Source: a virus. From it: a stretch of DNA of 38,751 bases. Shown here one piece after another: positions 26,301 to 32,886 of the stretch. The notes below the pieces were generated by a model. It worked only from the letters and a program-made list of their open reading frames with translations, was not told where the DNA came from and searched no databases. Within the stretch, counting starts at the first letter, position 1; each line of letters starts with the position of its first letter. The stretch spans positions 1 through 38,751 of IMG/VR virus record IMGVR_UViG_3300031999_003983. One strand, 5' to 3'. Position numbers and translations under genes: made by a program.

Positions 26301-28548
26301 GCGCGAAGTCAGGCAGCGATATATCATCCCGGAGATTGTTCAAAGCCGCTTTTACAGCGAGGAGATTAACGACCTATTCCTAAACAACCCACACTATGTT
26401 CGTTTTAACGTGCTTCATCACCTGGAAAAGGCTTTTGGCACCGGCGTCACCGTCAAGATTCATAAGCAGTACGGCACCTTGTCAGAGATCGAGAATCCAT
26501 TCGTTGCGACTGTGCTCCAAGATATTGCCATGATGAGAGCCACGGCAATCAACAACGCCAAGCGGGCGCTTGTCAGGGACGTGCTTACTCCCCTGGGTGA
26601 GGCGAAACAGCCTGAAATGAAGTGGAACTCTTTTACTTACCGCAACGAACCCAAGCAACCACGGGATCCACACAAGGACTTGCTCCCAGTCATGGAGAAC
26701 GGCAAGTTGGTTTTCTACGAAGTCAGCCGGGAGATTACTCGCTCGTTCGAAAATGAGCCCTACGTTGCCAAGATGATCGGACGGGTTTGGGGGATGATGA
26801 ACCAGGGGATCCGCGACCTACTTGTGAGCCGTAACCCGATTTGGATGGCTCGAAACGTGATCCGCGATTTGCGATCGACCTACAAGAACCTGTCGGAAAT
26901 CCCGGTATATGGGGATCCCGTACTCGGTCGAATCTACCTCGAATCCTTCAAGGAAGCCTGGAAGGACACGATGAGCGCCCCCGAGTGGCTGCCTCAAGGA
27001 ATGCGGTGGGAGCATGAACGCTCTCAAACGATCAGTGAGATGAGAGCCGGGAAAATGCTTATCCCTGGGCGTATGTACGAGTCAAGCATCGTGAAATCGA
27101 GCGGGAACGCCGAGAACGAAGTTGAGCGCATGGCCCGGAGCTTTGAAATCGACCTGGGAGACACTATCGACATCAACGCCGGCCAATCGGCGCGGGCCTT
27201 GGAAAGTGTGAAGTGGGTTTATGACGTGCTCGGGCGTATGGGCCAGGTCAGCGAAATGACCGGGAAAATCGCCGGCTACAAGTATCTGAAAGAGAATCAA
27301 ACGCTGATTCTAGATGAGGGAGTTCCCGGCGGGATGCGTTTACTATCCGGGCGCTCTAATCGTGAGATTGGGCACATGGTCAGGGGCCGGGTATCAACGC
27401 CGGACATCAAGAAGCAAGGTGAAGGCCAGGCGGTAACGAATAACCTTTTCCTTTTTTCGAACGTCAACGCCCAGGGGCTTCGAGCCGCATGGGAGAGTTT
27501 CAAAGAGGACAAGAGCGGGTATGCCTGGAAAACCATCGCCACGAACATGCTCCCGAAAATCATTATGTGGGGTATCGGGCTCGGGATCGCTGGCGGATTT
27601 GCCAGACGCATGACTCAAGGAATCAGCGAATACGACAAGGCCGCCTATACCATCGTTCCGCTCGGGATGAACAGCAAGGGGAAAACGGTTTACATGAGGA
27701 TCCCGGAAGATTACGAGGGCCAGTATTGGGGTGCGATCACTTGGATGATGCTCAAAGGCCAGGTCACGGACGCGGGCGGTGTTATCAATCAGACAGGTGA
27801 ACAAGTACCGTGGAATATATCGAAACTCAATCCCTTCCTGAAAGTAGCCTGGAGGCTGTACCAGTATTACGGCTTGGGTGTCAACCCTACCGATGAATGG
27901 CGCGGGAGAACTATCATGCCCGACCGGGTATTCAAAGCCGGCGGAAGCGGCGCGAATATCGCCCTTGGAAAGCAAGTTTGGAAGGATCTTGGTGGCTCTG
28001 TTCTATGGAATCCTTCGGGCTTCGAACTTAATACTGACGAAGGTGTATGGGAAAGGATTTCAAGACACCTACCTTTCAACATCCTCGGCACTTTCATTAA
28101 GGTGAGCGATCAGGGAATCGGCGACCAGCTCGATCAAATCAGCAAAGCAACCACGAAAGAAACGGCCAAGCGCCAAGTCGATGTTCAGTCCCGGATCATC
28201 AAGTCAATCAACGCGGCCCAGGGAAAGCCAAATCGCGGGGATATGCGGCAGCTTTTCTTACAGTTGCGACACGACCAACTCTTGACGCCCCAAACCAGTG
28301 AGAAAGAGTTTGAAACCCGGTACTTCTCTTTCGCAACGCGGGCTCAGGCGAATCCCTACCTGAACCGGATCATCAACGCTACATCGAACCTTGAGAAGGA
28401 AAGGCTTTTGACCGAGTACAGGAAAATGCTGACACCCCAGGAATATGATGACATTATCAATCGGCTGGCAACGTCGCGGGCGGAGCCGAGTGTTCGAAAA
28501 GTTGAAAAGCAATCGCGGCGAGAACCTTCAGTCCAACCAGTGAGGTAA
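17320..28548 (+). CDS. Giant polyvalent virion protein: GGDEF-like, adenine MTase, two HExxH motifs, LPD38-like end
   Basis: A 3742-residue multi-domain protein of the polyvalent type, thought to be packed in the particle and ejected with DNA. Residues about 106-180 hold the 'NDSGQDYDLRGAFKAGL' phage module, followed by a hydrophobic patch at 345-385. Residues 585-690 look like a GGDEF domain (DPRTG, SLDLANLKARND, GD, KGDELYIF). Residues 970-1145 are an N6-adenine methyltransferase: motif I is LEPSAGKG near 1005 and the catalytic motif is NPPF at 1068-1071. HERAH at 1603-1607 and HELGH at 2564-2568 are zinc-peptidase motifs; ELYAD at 2779 may give the third ligand of the second. Residues 2265-2364 may be sliding-clamp-like. 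The C-terminal 500 residues resemble LPD38, with a hydrophobic helix near 3411. Long charged linkers join these parts. The gene starts flush with the previous stop. Confidence 0.8.
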   Translation: MPRRSPEELGLRELGGGVAVDEAPDDTELDTPPRRSPEQLGLRELTLTPQGLPTLDRPARIPPMMPSHQVAPTPTAGPATAPTQMKAPALLPSHPRTGPGVAASPYDTRLAPDEETQFQGWKQTYAPNDSGQDYDLRGAFKAGLEPDPATGHWPDTYKKPNHPTFSNESQYADYGQPGSWRGEKFIAPGGNAEPQVAPVAPKPINPKGPTAFPVLPLTVEAPPQPAPKEGQTADISQRAGAPIASIPPALISPEKAPYGTTPEEQVTPPGEMREEGTPDSFNPADMYLNRDTIAQRALVDNPLKALKWANEPQADFKTLVNFTLPKFTPQDHPIVYGMLDALSRFTTPQNVAFMVATGGLTTLVKGTAGRLISLGFGADTIGGILDQSEPMRDAADVGDWDKVNNILGEMLVSGTLAQSFIRHGTGAAGIGPQIKTPEMPSLGKMVGMPQEPGQPFPDWYLRYQDMRRATVRGAENLAGTLRGPKTGEILPVEPQAPQARQQLTEGEPVVTVPGQKPEAPRPTPETKVETPTPFEGPVEKTWLPEPTQLKPSERMLPAAEPYVEKIIKEKEQAEEQRDQARREAEIDPRTGQGSNVAFKRALPAAEADPNTEIGSLDLANLKARNDLDSPAAGDKEIENAADALVQAATELGVSPRVFTPKGDELYIFGPKGEIQPLVDRAAEIYGRRQIGDSKFHNFIRGGVGPTLEKADAAMNTLKAAESTGKYRNVSESVGETRKVEPPAPEEPKPEAPRPVAPSPIPGKLRESAEALQKHIDEKRNPATAQQNPTARRANIMAGMAQEAENMERLQTRLRQLADAHEAGTIPKALEKVTTKTQVENILRYQKYPNVTFHFSSWKDITEATRYTQDKKLKKAREMVNPNFEPGGSLARPSYDDLKHLSYVVNAVGKMGKPGSRAAKAIAEDIAKTEGMAKAGIYGDMDFQEAKKALAALGEIKKEPPLAQKLREKERDLIGRKIPGYFPTPKALASVALAHLDVKPGELVLEPSAGKGNMADVLREEQPGARIHTIEPNSTLREILDLKGYESKGHDFLEYNPTGADQPDKILMNPPFEEGQEMAHVKHAYEILKPGGRIVSIMSEGPFFREDAKARAFRDWLESVEGETEKNPEKSFTGAGAERQTGVATRTVVIDKPAEFVSKFETFKKQWAPEVWDQLLKDTQFNELLGSKKWDLAKARAEELTPKAEPKKYDQGTAADDLILRAGMTVVGAKAKWLKMAEGGATDTEIRAHLADTLGLGGGYSDKNANVQYKGGKEPFVKVDIDGTTVAMMRGTSLVKFFRDAFKISKPTEPKVEAPGPKEPTVTWIPEIDKLMRVGVANIGPRSARMRHDKPETGMWGFEGLVKGRVDTTLPVVDTYPSREEAVKAAYEWLKKPTEPVVENPAAPKPQTWPEHIQKKFDQARRELEKREEELPAQKGGKGRTYTDQEWTETPQALIDSTQITFKPGELYAPDVLHLGPMAINFLAGVRGTQYGAKTRKGVRYTGIAMPNEIIRVLAKKTKEDWTKDLQSFLAKIVDEWPKGKWRYLGSWENSIDKRFDAVYKRMAEVADELQGIFSRPMDFNNLRDIVLVGTDRDPAEVERTELHERAHIRHLNVLIAAGKSSWTDLVDADQFLNSPLVIQAIDHAGLDRNYPRLMQPTEVASRLSSGESMGLSIEEMATVFTKFFDLLLEKHGNKAYTVLGDLNPVLEDVFYEKIEPKIERWERWHPKPQPAPRATSSISGRGQEPTVIDPEEPLGPIYQQRAQGEPPAEREELTASEKETVSILADPGQAIFDHGVTDPGKWLKAMRSEFPLEKYGSVNDRTLRDTFKQVKAARTAPEAPKASQKWITERPEYKPSDLIEKLDTNPKTEALAIVEIEKIEARLEKIQAPLMKPPTWSGGQPTRIPEQELVTSLVNRDPHFEELQRQEGLIRDEGQAKYAAFKENLPIENFKHLSDPYSSILRWAKVAGVERLSEWDANRQRALAIVKSKTSEIGRTRRNAHLKLAPLRSALREAEDIARKMEKNVLEFEKEAVKYWQQQGARGKFNEPLDADLSDAQRKEQTDIWKSWDEHRGKVSDARQALRNYWDETIKRLGEEERLLTSAKDNLEEQAGKLYEAENRPPPRKPGEPEVKLTPQQQKKYLLDRAEKALAAAPERKPGASPEGKKARRKWVTIDVPGDGYFNIFNDKTSLSEFIKKASTQFPTSSIKAPGPPAKPSRAISNKRVTGEGIEYYNEFRPRRQDVVTGGPKGTKNSYEDGFYSNGTYAILTERPKGIEIEPNAKMKGFLESLPAGLVEGKIVGEFLHEGTQIPILHVTAPSRSDRFIDPIYADAILTKYPNAKAFVPQDEKAPIYFKEGGKVVGIVGPLKAQTIPDSLAERAQELSPGRKAPGGAGQADMGGYADRSGSQAELFMDKDEAARRGRQGYAGYEPTGGEAPPPGKSYMDKSRGIVRLPEIIQIIRAVNENKIPGVKKYLAQALGRFIYNSAGTGDIQVKADIFLGEMLDYERTRNGSEWDKYQVDMRISLAGFYDLSTIVFKREWRKGFWTFMTYRRDPTLAAKVIAHELGHMVDWLGDPANAELDKTLKRGNILGRIATLKGYLKESLPGEPLGDQPLTEAEKEELKKQAARELRSVTEQEVDEIIRTETNYTPDDILEIFKGVAAASTFDPKLYEFIQRLDRAQKKLLIVEALKGRLAETRPPTPKKIVETPTGNKIKVTVEATPEMIAARYRELIEAAMRGRQLLERKVVTEELKRVTHIWKPFMPGPDSYTKYRYSSKELYADAISVLMNEPELLRKEAPTFYHGLFAYIDRKPDVKDLYDAIQEKMGNTGDLMNDRLSDTYDMFKRGYEIRENLNIQQQSMVESIKDSTARYFIDKMHGPLKHIRVMEKAGGERAALAKEARYQLEEIAHLADAVENYFYHIGDAVLKPLKKNGITPEQLGAYLFLRRAAFERTEIANPLGQVEAEAKLTLEGLKHSMGEEKFQQLKDIAEAWREVRQRYIIPEIVQSRFYSEEINDLFLNNPHYVRFNVLHHLEKAFGTGVTVKIHKQYGTLSEIENPFVATVLQDIAMMRATAINNAKRALVRDVLTPLGEAKQPEMKWNSFTYRNEPKQPRDPHKDLLPVMENGKLVFYEVSREITRSFENEPYVAKMIGRVWGMMNQGIRDLLVSRNPIWMARNVIRDLRSTYKNLSEIPVYGDPVLGRIYLESFKEAWKDTMSAPEWLPQGMRWEHERSQTISEMRAGKMLIPGRMYESSIVKSSGNAENEVERMARSFEIDLGDTIDINAGQSARALESVKWVYDVLGRMGQVSEMTGKIAGYKYLKENQTLILDEGVPGGMRLLSGRSNREIGHMVRGRVSTPDIKKQGEGQAVTNNLFLFSNVNAQGLRAAWESFKEDKSGYAWKTIATNMLPKIIMWGIGLGIAGGFARRMTQGISEYDKAAYTIVPLGMNSKGKTVYMRIPEDYEGQYWGAITWMMLKGQVTDAGGVINQTGEQVPWNISKLNPFLKVAWRLYQYYGLGVNPTDEWRGRTIMPDRVFKAGGSGANIALGKQVWKDLGGSVLWNPSGFELNTDEGVWERISRHLPFNILGTFIKVSDQGIGDQLDQISKATTKETAKRQVDVQSRIIKSINAAQGKPNRGDMRQLFLQLRHDQLLTPQTSEKEFETRYFSFATRAQANPYLNRIINATSNLEKERLLTEYRKMLTPQEYDDIINRLATSRAEPSVRKVEKQSRREPSVQPVR

Positions 28549-28552
28549 TAAA

Positions 28553-29176
28553 ATGGCGAGTCCATCAAAATCAATTATCACCCCGGATCCGATCGTCCTT
28601 CAGCAAATTTCGGCAGGGGCGGAAGCCGTTTATAGTGCAAGCCCGCTTGTCCTCGAATTCGATACGAAGTTTTCAGGCGCGGTATATTGGGATTTCGCGC
28701 CGATCGCCAACACAGCCTCGCCGGCAGCTACCGTGTTACAGCTCTTGACAAACGACAAGGCAGCCGTGGATACGGAGGATGATTCATGGTCGATCATTCA
28801 AGACTGGCTTTCGCCGACCGCCGTTCCGACCTTGTTCACCGGCGTCGCTGGAACAGCCGGAGCGAGCACCTTCACGTTTGCAGCCGGAACTCCGGCGGTT
28901 TACGCGGATCACTTTATCAAGGGCGCTTCGGTTAATGAGGCGGGCTCCGAATGGGTACACATTGTTAAAATTACCGGACTGACGGCCACTATCCGGGGCA
29001 CACTCAAAAACACCTATGCGGCTGCGACGTGCTACTCGAACGCCTTAAAACAACGCTTCGAGCTCGACTTCTCTAATCTGATTCGCTACAAGCTGATGAT
29101 TGGGAACAATCGCGGGGCTACCAATCGAGACACAGCCAACCGCGTTAGAATTGTGACTTTAGACTCGGTGGCGTAA
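28553..29176 (+). CDS. Unknown virion protein, beta-rich
   Basis: A 207-residue protein not recognised by family. It is rich in Ala, Thr and Val, with strands 'SPLVLEFDTKFSGAVYWDFAPI', 'ASTFTFAAGTPAVYADHF' and 'VHIVKITGLTATIRGTLK', and has no membrane or catalytic motif. It starts four bases after the giant gene and ends one base before the next. The composition is like that of small decoration or tail accessory proteins. Its position behind the ejection protein and ahead of a lectin-like protein suggests a tail-tip or fiber role. Confidence 0.6.
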   Translation: MASPSKSIITPDPIVLQQISAGAEAVYSASPLVLEFDTKFSGAVYWDFAPIANTASPAATVLQLLTNDKAAVDTEDDSWSIIQDWLSPTAVPTLFTGVAGTAGASTFTFAAGTPAVYADHFIKGASVNEAGSEWVHIVKITGLTATIRGTLKNTYAAATCYSNALKQRFELDFSNLIRYKLMIGNNRGATNRDTANRVRIVTLDSVA

Positions 29177-29177
29177 C

Positions 29178-30188
29178 ATGGTTCTACCTGTTCCAGAAAT
29201 TTTAAGAGTCCCCCGAGCCCCATTCACTAAGCCTATTCCGGGGCTCGGGATCAATTGGACACATCCCCACTCACGCGGCCTGGTGCATTCCTATCCAATC
29301 AATGAGGGCCGCAATCACTACCTCAAAAACTACGTTTGGCCACGGGATACCTATGACCTGAAGTGGAATCCGAACGATGCCAACATTCCGGTTTGGGGAA
29401 CTTACGACAAAGTACCCGGCTTACATTTCCCCGCCACCGGGTACACTCCCCCGACTCATATTGTCAATACCGGACTCACTTCGTCCGAGACTACAGGGGC
29501 CAATCTCTTGCCCCCGGTTGATTTCACTAAGGGGATTTCAGTCCATCTTTGGATGAGGCCCACTCAATCACTGGTTGGGGTTGTGACATCCTATGCCTTT
29601 CTGACGATCGGCCCGACAGGCGCTTCGAGGGATACGATCATGCTTGGCCTGTCTCGGGCCTCGGACGGCTCGAATGATTGGTGGCGCTGGCGTGTCAACG
29701 TGTACTCGAACGGGGCGGCGAGTACGGGTTGTTCGGGGAATCTCTCCATTTGGGCAGCTCCTTTCGATGGAACCTTTGTTCATATTGACTCTCTACCTTA
29801 CGAGCACGTTGTCACTGTCCACCCCAACGGGCTTGTCCGGGGGTACTCTTCGGACGGTGTTGAGCAAACCATTTGCACTATCGCAACGGGGATCACTCCA
29901 CCAGACAATAATCAATACTGGCCTGTCATTGGGCAAGACGACGGGCTTGGGCTCGGGCAATTCGAGGGAAACCTTTGGGCAATCAATATCTACAATTACC
30001 CGATGGGCAAAGAAACAGCTTTCTCTCTGATGAGAAACCCACTTGGGATGTATAAGGCTCGGGCGAGCGGCGGTCAGCTTTTTGGAACAGCTCTTCCCCC
30101 GAATGCGGGCGGTGGCGGGGATCCGGGTGGCGGGCCTGGCGGCGGGGGGTTACTCGGGGACGTTGATATTTGCACTCAGCTTGCTTAG
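29178..30188 (+). CDS. LamG/ConA-like tail protein with Gly-rich C-terminus
   Basis: A 336-residue protein with the pattern of a LamG or concanavalin-like sandwich. It has 'RGLVHSYPINEG', 'PGLHFPATGYTPP', 'ISVHLWMRPTQSLVG', 'DWWRWRVNVYSN', 'PYEHVVTVHPNGLVRGYSSDGV' and 'NLWAINIYNYPMGKETAFSLMRNPLGMYK'. The last phrase is the classic end of such domains in phage structural proteins. A Gly/Pro-rich run (about 30080-30150) ends the protein. It would sit on the tail and bind a host surface sugar. It is a second lectin-like protein beside 14283-15071. The fold call is fairly good; the ligand is unknown. Confidence 0.65.
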   Translation: MVLPVPEILRVPRAPFTKPIPGLGINWTHPHSRGLVHSYPINEGRNHYLKNYVWPRDTYDLKWNPNDANIPVWGTYDKVPGLHFPATGYTPPTHIVNTGLTSSETTGANLLPPVDFTKGISVHLWMRPTQSLVGVVTSYAFLTIGPTGASRDTIMLGLSRASDGSNDWWRWRVNVYSNGAASTGCSGNLSIWAAPFDGTFVHIDSLPYEHVVTVHPNGLVRGYSSDGVEQTICTIATGITPPDNNQYWPVIGQDDGLGLGQFEGNLWAINIYNYPMGKETAFSLMRNPLGMYKARASGGQLFGTALPPNAGGGGDPGGGPGGGGLLGDVDICTQLA

Positions 30189-30203
30189 CAGGGGGTTAGA
30201 AGG

Positions 30204-30608
30204 ATGGCCCACAGATTAATGCACATTGAAATCGACAATCTCCGCTCCCACTTCAACGGCCTCGGCCTGGTTGGCATTGTGCTGTTTGCTATTGCTGAAG
30301 CCGTTGCCGGGAATCACCCTGGGTTAGCTGCGGATATTATTCAGATTTTGGCGGCTTCTCTGACAAGCGCCGGGATCGCCGTCAGCGCGGGATTATGGGT
30401 GATGAATCTCTTGATCGACCGTCGGCTCAATGAATTCGAAAAACAAAACATAGCACCTATTTATGAGCGACAAGTCACGGTGCAACTAGATCGAGAAAAC
30501 AGCGACGAACGGTATGATCGGCTAATAGAGAATCTTAAAGAACTGAAGGAAGGACACAATAAGATTATGGAAAAAATAGGCGAATGCTCCTGGAGGAAAT
30601 CTCATTGA
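30204..30608 (+). CDS. Small membrane protein with coiled coil (lysis cassette)
   Basis: A 134-residue protein starting the lysis set. It has two predicted membrane helices ('LGLVGIVLFAIAEAVAG' and 'IIQILAASLTSAGIAVSAGLWV') followed by a charged helical tail with 'ERQVTVQLDRENSDERYDRLI'. Two helices and a charged cytoplasmic tail fit a class II holin or an accessory membrane protein. The stop TGA overlaps the TTG start of the endolysin, so the two are coupled. Which of the nearby membrane proteins is the actual holin cannot be settled from sequence. Confidence 0.6.
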   Translation: MAHRLMHIEIDNLRSHFNGLGLVGIVLFAIAEAVAGNHPGLAADIIQILAASLTSAGIAVSAGLWVMNLLIDRRLNEFEKQNIAPIYERQVTVQLDRENSDERYDRLIENLKELKEGHNKIMEKIGECSWRKSH

Positions 30609-31027
30609 TTACTACCATCCAGCCTTGGCTCACCCATGCTATCGGAGAACTCGGCCAGGCTGAAGTAGCCGGCCCCGGAGCAAACCCTCGAATTGCTGAA
30701 TACCTGGCGACCGTTGGCCAGGTCGGAGATGATGAAATAGCCTGGTGCTCGGCGTATGTCAATTGGTGCTTCACGAAGGCGAGCTACCTGGGCACCAACA
30801 AGCCAAATGCGAAAAGCTGGCTCGATTGGGGCGTTTCAATTCCTCAACCGATGTTTGGTTGTGTGAGTGTTTTTCGCCGGGGAACAGAGCTCTGGCAAGG
30901 GCACGTCGGGTTTTTCCTCGATCAATCCCCCCTCGGAATTTACTTACTAAGTGGCAACGTCGGGAACAGGGTTTGCATTTCAAGACAGGATCCCGGCACT
31001 CTGATTGGACACCGTTGGGGGTACTAA
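30605..31027 (+). CDS. NlpC/P60-like endolysin (TIGR02594 type), TTG start
   Basis: A 140-residue peptidoglycan-cleaving enzyme. The start is probably TTG at 30605, because GGAGG at 30592-30596 lies eight bases before it. An in-frame ATG at 30584 would put the ribosome site inside the gene. The family pattern is 'GELGQAEVAG..ANPRI', 'DEIAWCSAYVNWCF' (the Cys after AW is the likely nucleophile), 'AKSWLDWG', 'GHVGFFLD' (the catalytic His) and 'LSGNVGNRV'. Such proteins are amidase or endopeptidase type endolysins. There is no signal peptide, so release would need a holin. The TAA stop overlaps the next ATG as TAATG. Confidence 0.8.
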   Translation: MITTIQPWLTHAIGELGQAEVAGPGANPRIAEYLATVGQVGDDEIAWCSAYVNWCFTKASYLGTNKPNAKSWLDWGVSIPQPMFGCVSVFRRGTELWQGHVGFFLDQSPLGIYLLSGNVGNRVCISRQDPGTLIGHRWGY

Positions 31028-31383
31028 TGAAAGAATTCAGCGAATGGGTTTTCTTCATTCTGGCCGGCGGGATGGTTGACGGAATCAAGATCGCCCGTTA
31101 TATGCGGCTCCAAACTCCTGACGCTCATTCGAGTTTCCTTAAAGCGGTTTTGGATTATTACGTTGGGGGGAACTCCGAAACCTTTACTTGCGTCACGACT
31201 TGCTTTGTGGGCCTGTCGATCGCGGCCATGTATATCAACCGGGTTGGCGTTGATTTGATCCCCTTTCTCGACAAGATCCCGCAACACGCCGTTTTCGCTG
31301 GCTTACTCGGATCCCTTTCCGCATACTTCACGCCCAGGTTCGTCAAATGGCTCGAAAGCAAATTCTTCCCAGGGGGTGAATGA
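31027..31383 (+). CDS. Holin-like membrane protein
   Basis: A 118-residue protein that overlaps the endolysin stop by one base (TAATG). Three hydrophobic segments are seen, near 'EWVFFILAGGMVDGI', 'TTCFVGLSIAAMYINRVGVDL' and 'HAVFAGLLGSLSAYFTPRFV'. The end is short and charged. Size, topology and position right after an endolysin fit a phage holin, which forms holes in the inner membrane to let the endolysin out. The frame is open far upstream (from 30745), but that part is inside the endolysin gene in another frame and was not used. The ATG at 31027 was chosen for its overlap. Confidence 0.65.
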   Translation: MKEFSEWVFFILAGGMVDGIKIARYMRLQTPDAHSSFLKAVLDYYVGGNSETFTCVTTCFVGLSIAAMYINRVGVDLIPFLDKIPQHAVFAGLLGSLSAYFTPRFVKWLESKFFPGGE

Positions 31384-31814
31384 TGTTCAAGCGATTGCTT
31401 GGCATGACTTCAATAGTTACTGGACAGTGGTGGTTTTACCCGGCACTCATCGGCGGGCTCCTGATCGGTTTCTTCTGGTGGATGCGCGTTCATGACAACC
31501 GGATCCGGGAACAAGAGAAGCCAGAAATCAGGAAGGAAGTATTGAAGGAAATGACCGAACAACACGAAAAGGATTTTGCGCCCGAGCTCAAGGAGATCAA
31601 AGACAATCAGGCGCTCGCTATCAAAGCCTTGTCCGATCAAATCCTTCAAATCCAGCAAGTTTCGGCGGCCAAAGTGGCGGATCGGGCCGCTCTCAATCAA
31701 ACGATCAATGCTTTATCGGGAGCTATCGCCCGGATCCCGGCCCAGGTCGCTACGATACCAGCCGGCAAATTACCCGACGAGATCCGTCACGTTCTTGCTG
31801 AGTTACGCCAATGA
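31380..31814 (+). CDS. Putative inner-membrane spanin-like protein
   Basis: A 144-residue protein with one N-terminal membrane anchor ('WWFYPALIGGLLIGFFWWMRV') and a long periplasmic-type helical, coiled-coil domain ('EKPEIRKEVLKEMTEQHEKDF', 'LSDQILQIQQVSAAK'). This is the layout of an Rz-like inner spanin, which helps disrupt the outer envelope after lysis begins. Two ATGs, 31380 and 31383, are possible; the first overlaps the holin-like stop. The partner may be the signal-peptide protein at 32158. A spanin pair would imply a Gram-negative host. This is inferred from topology and order, not from motif. Confidence 0.55.
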   Translation: MMFKRLLGMTSIVTGQWWFYPALIGGLLIGFFWWMRVHDNRIREQEKPEIRKEVLKEMTEQHEKDFAPELKEIKDNQALAIKALSDQILQIQQVSAAKVADRAALNQTINALSGAIARIPAQVATIPAGKLPDEIRHVLAELRQ

Positions 31815-32170
31815 CCGCTCAACACGTTGTCGATAGACAGATGCTTCATTTCCCGTGGGCCTTCATGCTCACGATTTGGGTGTGGGTGGCGCTCTACGCG
31901 CTTCGCCGAGTCGTTCGAAAGGATATGCTGCCCAATGGATTCAAATGGGTGAGGAAGCTGGCGATCGGGACTGGCTACCTTGGCCTGTTCGTTCGAGCCG
32001 CCCTGGTTGTCGTTGCGGGCGCTTTCATCCGGGAGCCCATTGACGTGAGCCACGGCGACCCGGCCTGGAAGAGTTATGTCGATTGTTTTGGCGGTTGGGC
32101 TCCGGGTGCCGCCTTCGCCGTTTATCTGATGTACCGAATTTATTATTGGATCCTCAAATGGGCCGACTAA
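31811..32170 (+). CDS. Small membrane protein of unknown role
   Basis: A 119-residue protein overlapping its upstream neighbour as ATGA. It has three probable membrane segments ('HFPWAFMLTIWVWVALYAL', 'IGTGYLGLFVRAALVVVAGAF', 'WAPGAAFAVYLMYRIYYW'), with a basic loop between the first two and a Cys in the third region. It may be an antiholin, a second holin or a helper of lysis. I recognise no family. Its last 13 bases overlap the gene starting at 32158. Confidence 0.55.
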   Translation: MTAQHVVDRQMLHFPWAFMLTIWVWVALYALRRVVRKDMLPNGFKWVRKLAIGTGYLGLFVRAALVVVAGAFIREPIDVSHGDPAWKSYVDCFGGWAPGAAFAVYLMYRIYYWILKWAD

Positions 32171-32562
32171 TCAAAACCTTCCTTCTCGCGCTTGCCCTTT
32201 GTTTCGTGTATCCAGTCCTAACACACTGTCAAGAGATCCCGGCGACGCCTTTGACCGTTGACGAGATGCGCGAAGTATTAGGCCGGCTTCGAGAGCTCCA
32301 AGAGGATCGAATCAAGATCACACGCTACAAGGCTTTTATCGACCGGGATGAAAAGCAGGACGCCCGAGAGGCTGCTTTGAATGCCAAGGCCCTCGAACTT
32401 GCTCAAAAGGACAAGGAAGCTGTAGAGCGGGAGCGGGATGCTTGGAAGCGGGACGCGGAATTTTATAAGAACGCCTACGAAATCCTATCGAAGAAACGGG
32501 GCGGGGCGGGATGTACTTTCCTGAAAGTCATTACCTTGTGGCTCTACTCCTGCGGCGGATAG
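32158..32562 (+). CDS. Signal-peptide coiled-coil protein, possible outer spanin partner
   Basis: A 134-residue protein. The ATG at 32158, not the upstream frame opening, starts a good signal peptide ('MGRLIKTFLLALALCFVYP' then 'LTHCQ'). A Cys follows 'LTH', which is near but not quite a lipobox, so lipidation is possible but unsure. The mature part is a charged helix of about 90 residues ('VDEMREVLGRLRELQEDRI', 'LAQKDKEAVERERDAWKRDAE'), ending in a short Cys- and Trp-containing tail. It fits an envelope-active partner of the spanin-like protein at 31380. It is the last gene of the plus-strand block. Confidence 0.55.
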   Translation: MGRLIKTFLLALALCFVYPVLTHCQEIPATPLTVDEMREVLGRLRELQEDRIKITRYKAFIDRDEKQDAREAALNAKALELAQKDKEAVERERDAWKRDAEFYKNAYEILSKKRGGAGCTFLKVITLWLYSCGG

Positions 32563-32577
32563 CGCATCCCGTTTGAC
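32563..32577. other. Convergent junction between plus and minus operons
   Basis: The plus-strand block stops at 32562 and the minus-strand block stops at 32578. Only 15 bases separate them, and no hairpin with a T-run is seen within or near the gap on either strand. Transcripts from both sides therefore probably overlap at their 3' ends. Confidence 0.6.
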
Positions 32578-32841
32578 CTATTCAAAATCCTCAGCGGCGG
32601 GCAACTGCCTGACCTTCACCTTCTTCCCCCCTTCAATGATGATCGCCTTCTTCCCGTCAAAGATGTACTCGGTTACACTGTTCTTTTCCATCATGTTCAT
32701 TAGGTGAGCCGTGGCCGCCGTTTCCTTCTTGGTGAGCTCCATTCGCTTGTCCCTGATTTCGACATAATCCTCGGCGGCCTCGACAATCTCTTTAATTACC
32801 GGCGCTTCCATGCCGGGCAATTCTTTTTGCTTTTTAGTCAT
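32578..32841 (-). CDS. Unknown small early protein (87 aa)
   Basis: An 87-residue, charged, helical protein with 'DYVEIRDKRMELTKKETAATAH', then 'MMEKNSVTEYIFDGKKAIIIEGGKKVKVR'. A 'RD.RM.LT..E' helix followed by a short beta hairpin with KVKVR occurs, as I recall, in many small phage proteins near recombination genes, without known function. The AAGGAG ribosome site lies seven bases before ATG. It is the last gene of the minus-strand block. There is no membrane or catalytic motif. Confidence 0.6.
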   Translation of the reverse strand: MTKKQKELPGMEAPVIKEIVEAAEDYVEIRDKRMELTKKETAATAHLMNMMEKNSVTEYIFDGKKAIIIEGGKKVKVRQLPAAEDFE

Positions 32842-32886
32842 CCTTTTTCTCCTTGTGGTACGGTTTTGAGTCTTTCCAGCAACGCT

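Noticed and set aside
32507-32571. CGGGATG ... CATCCCG inverted repeat across the end of the plus block
   Set aside because: The loop is over 50 bases and only TTT follows; too weak to call a terminator.
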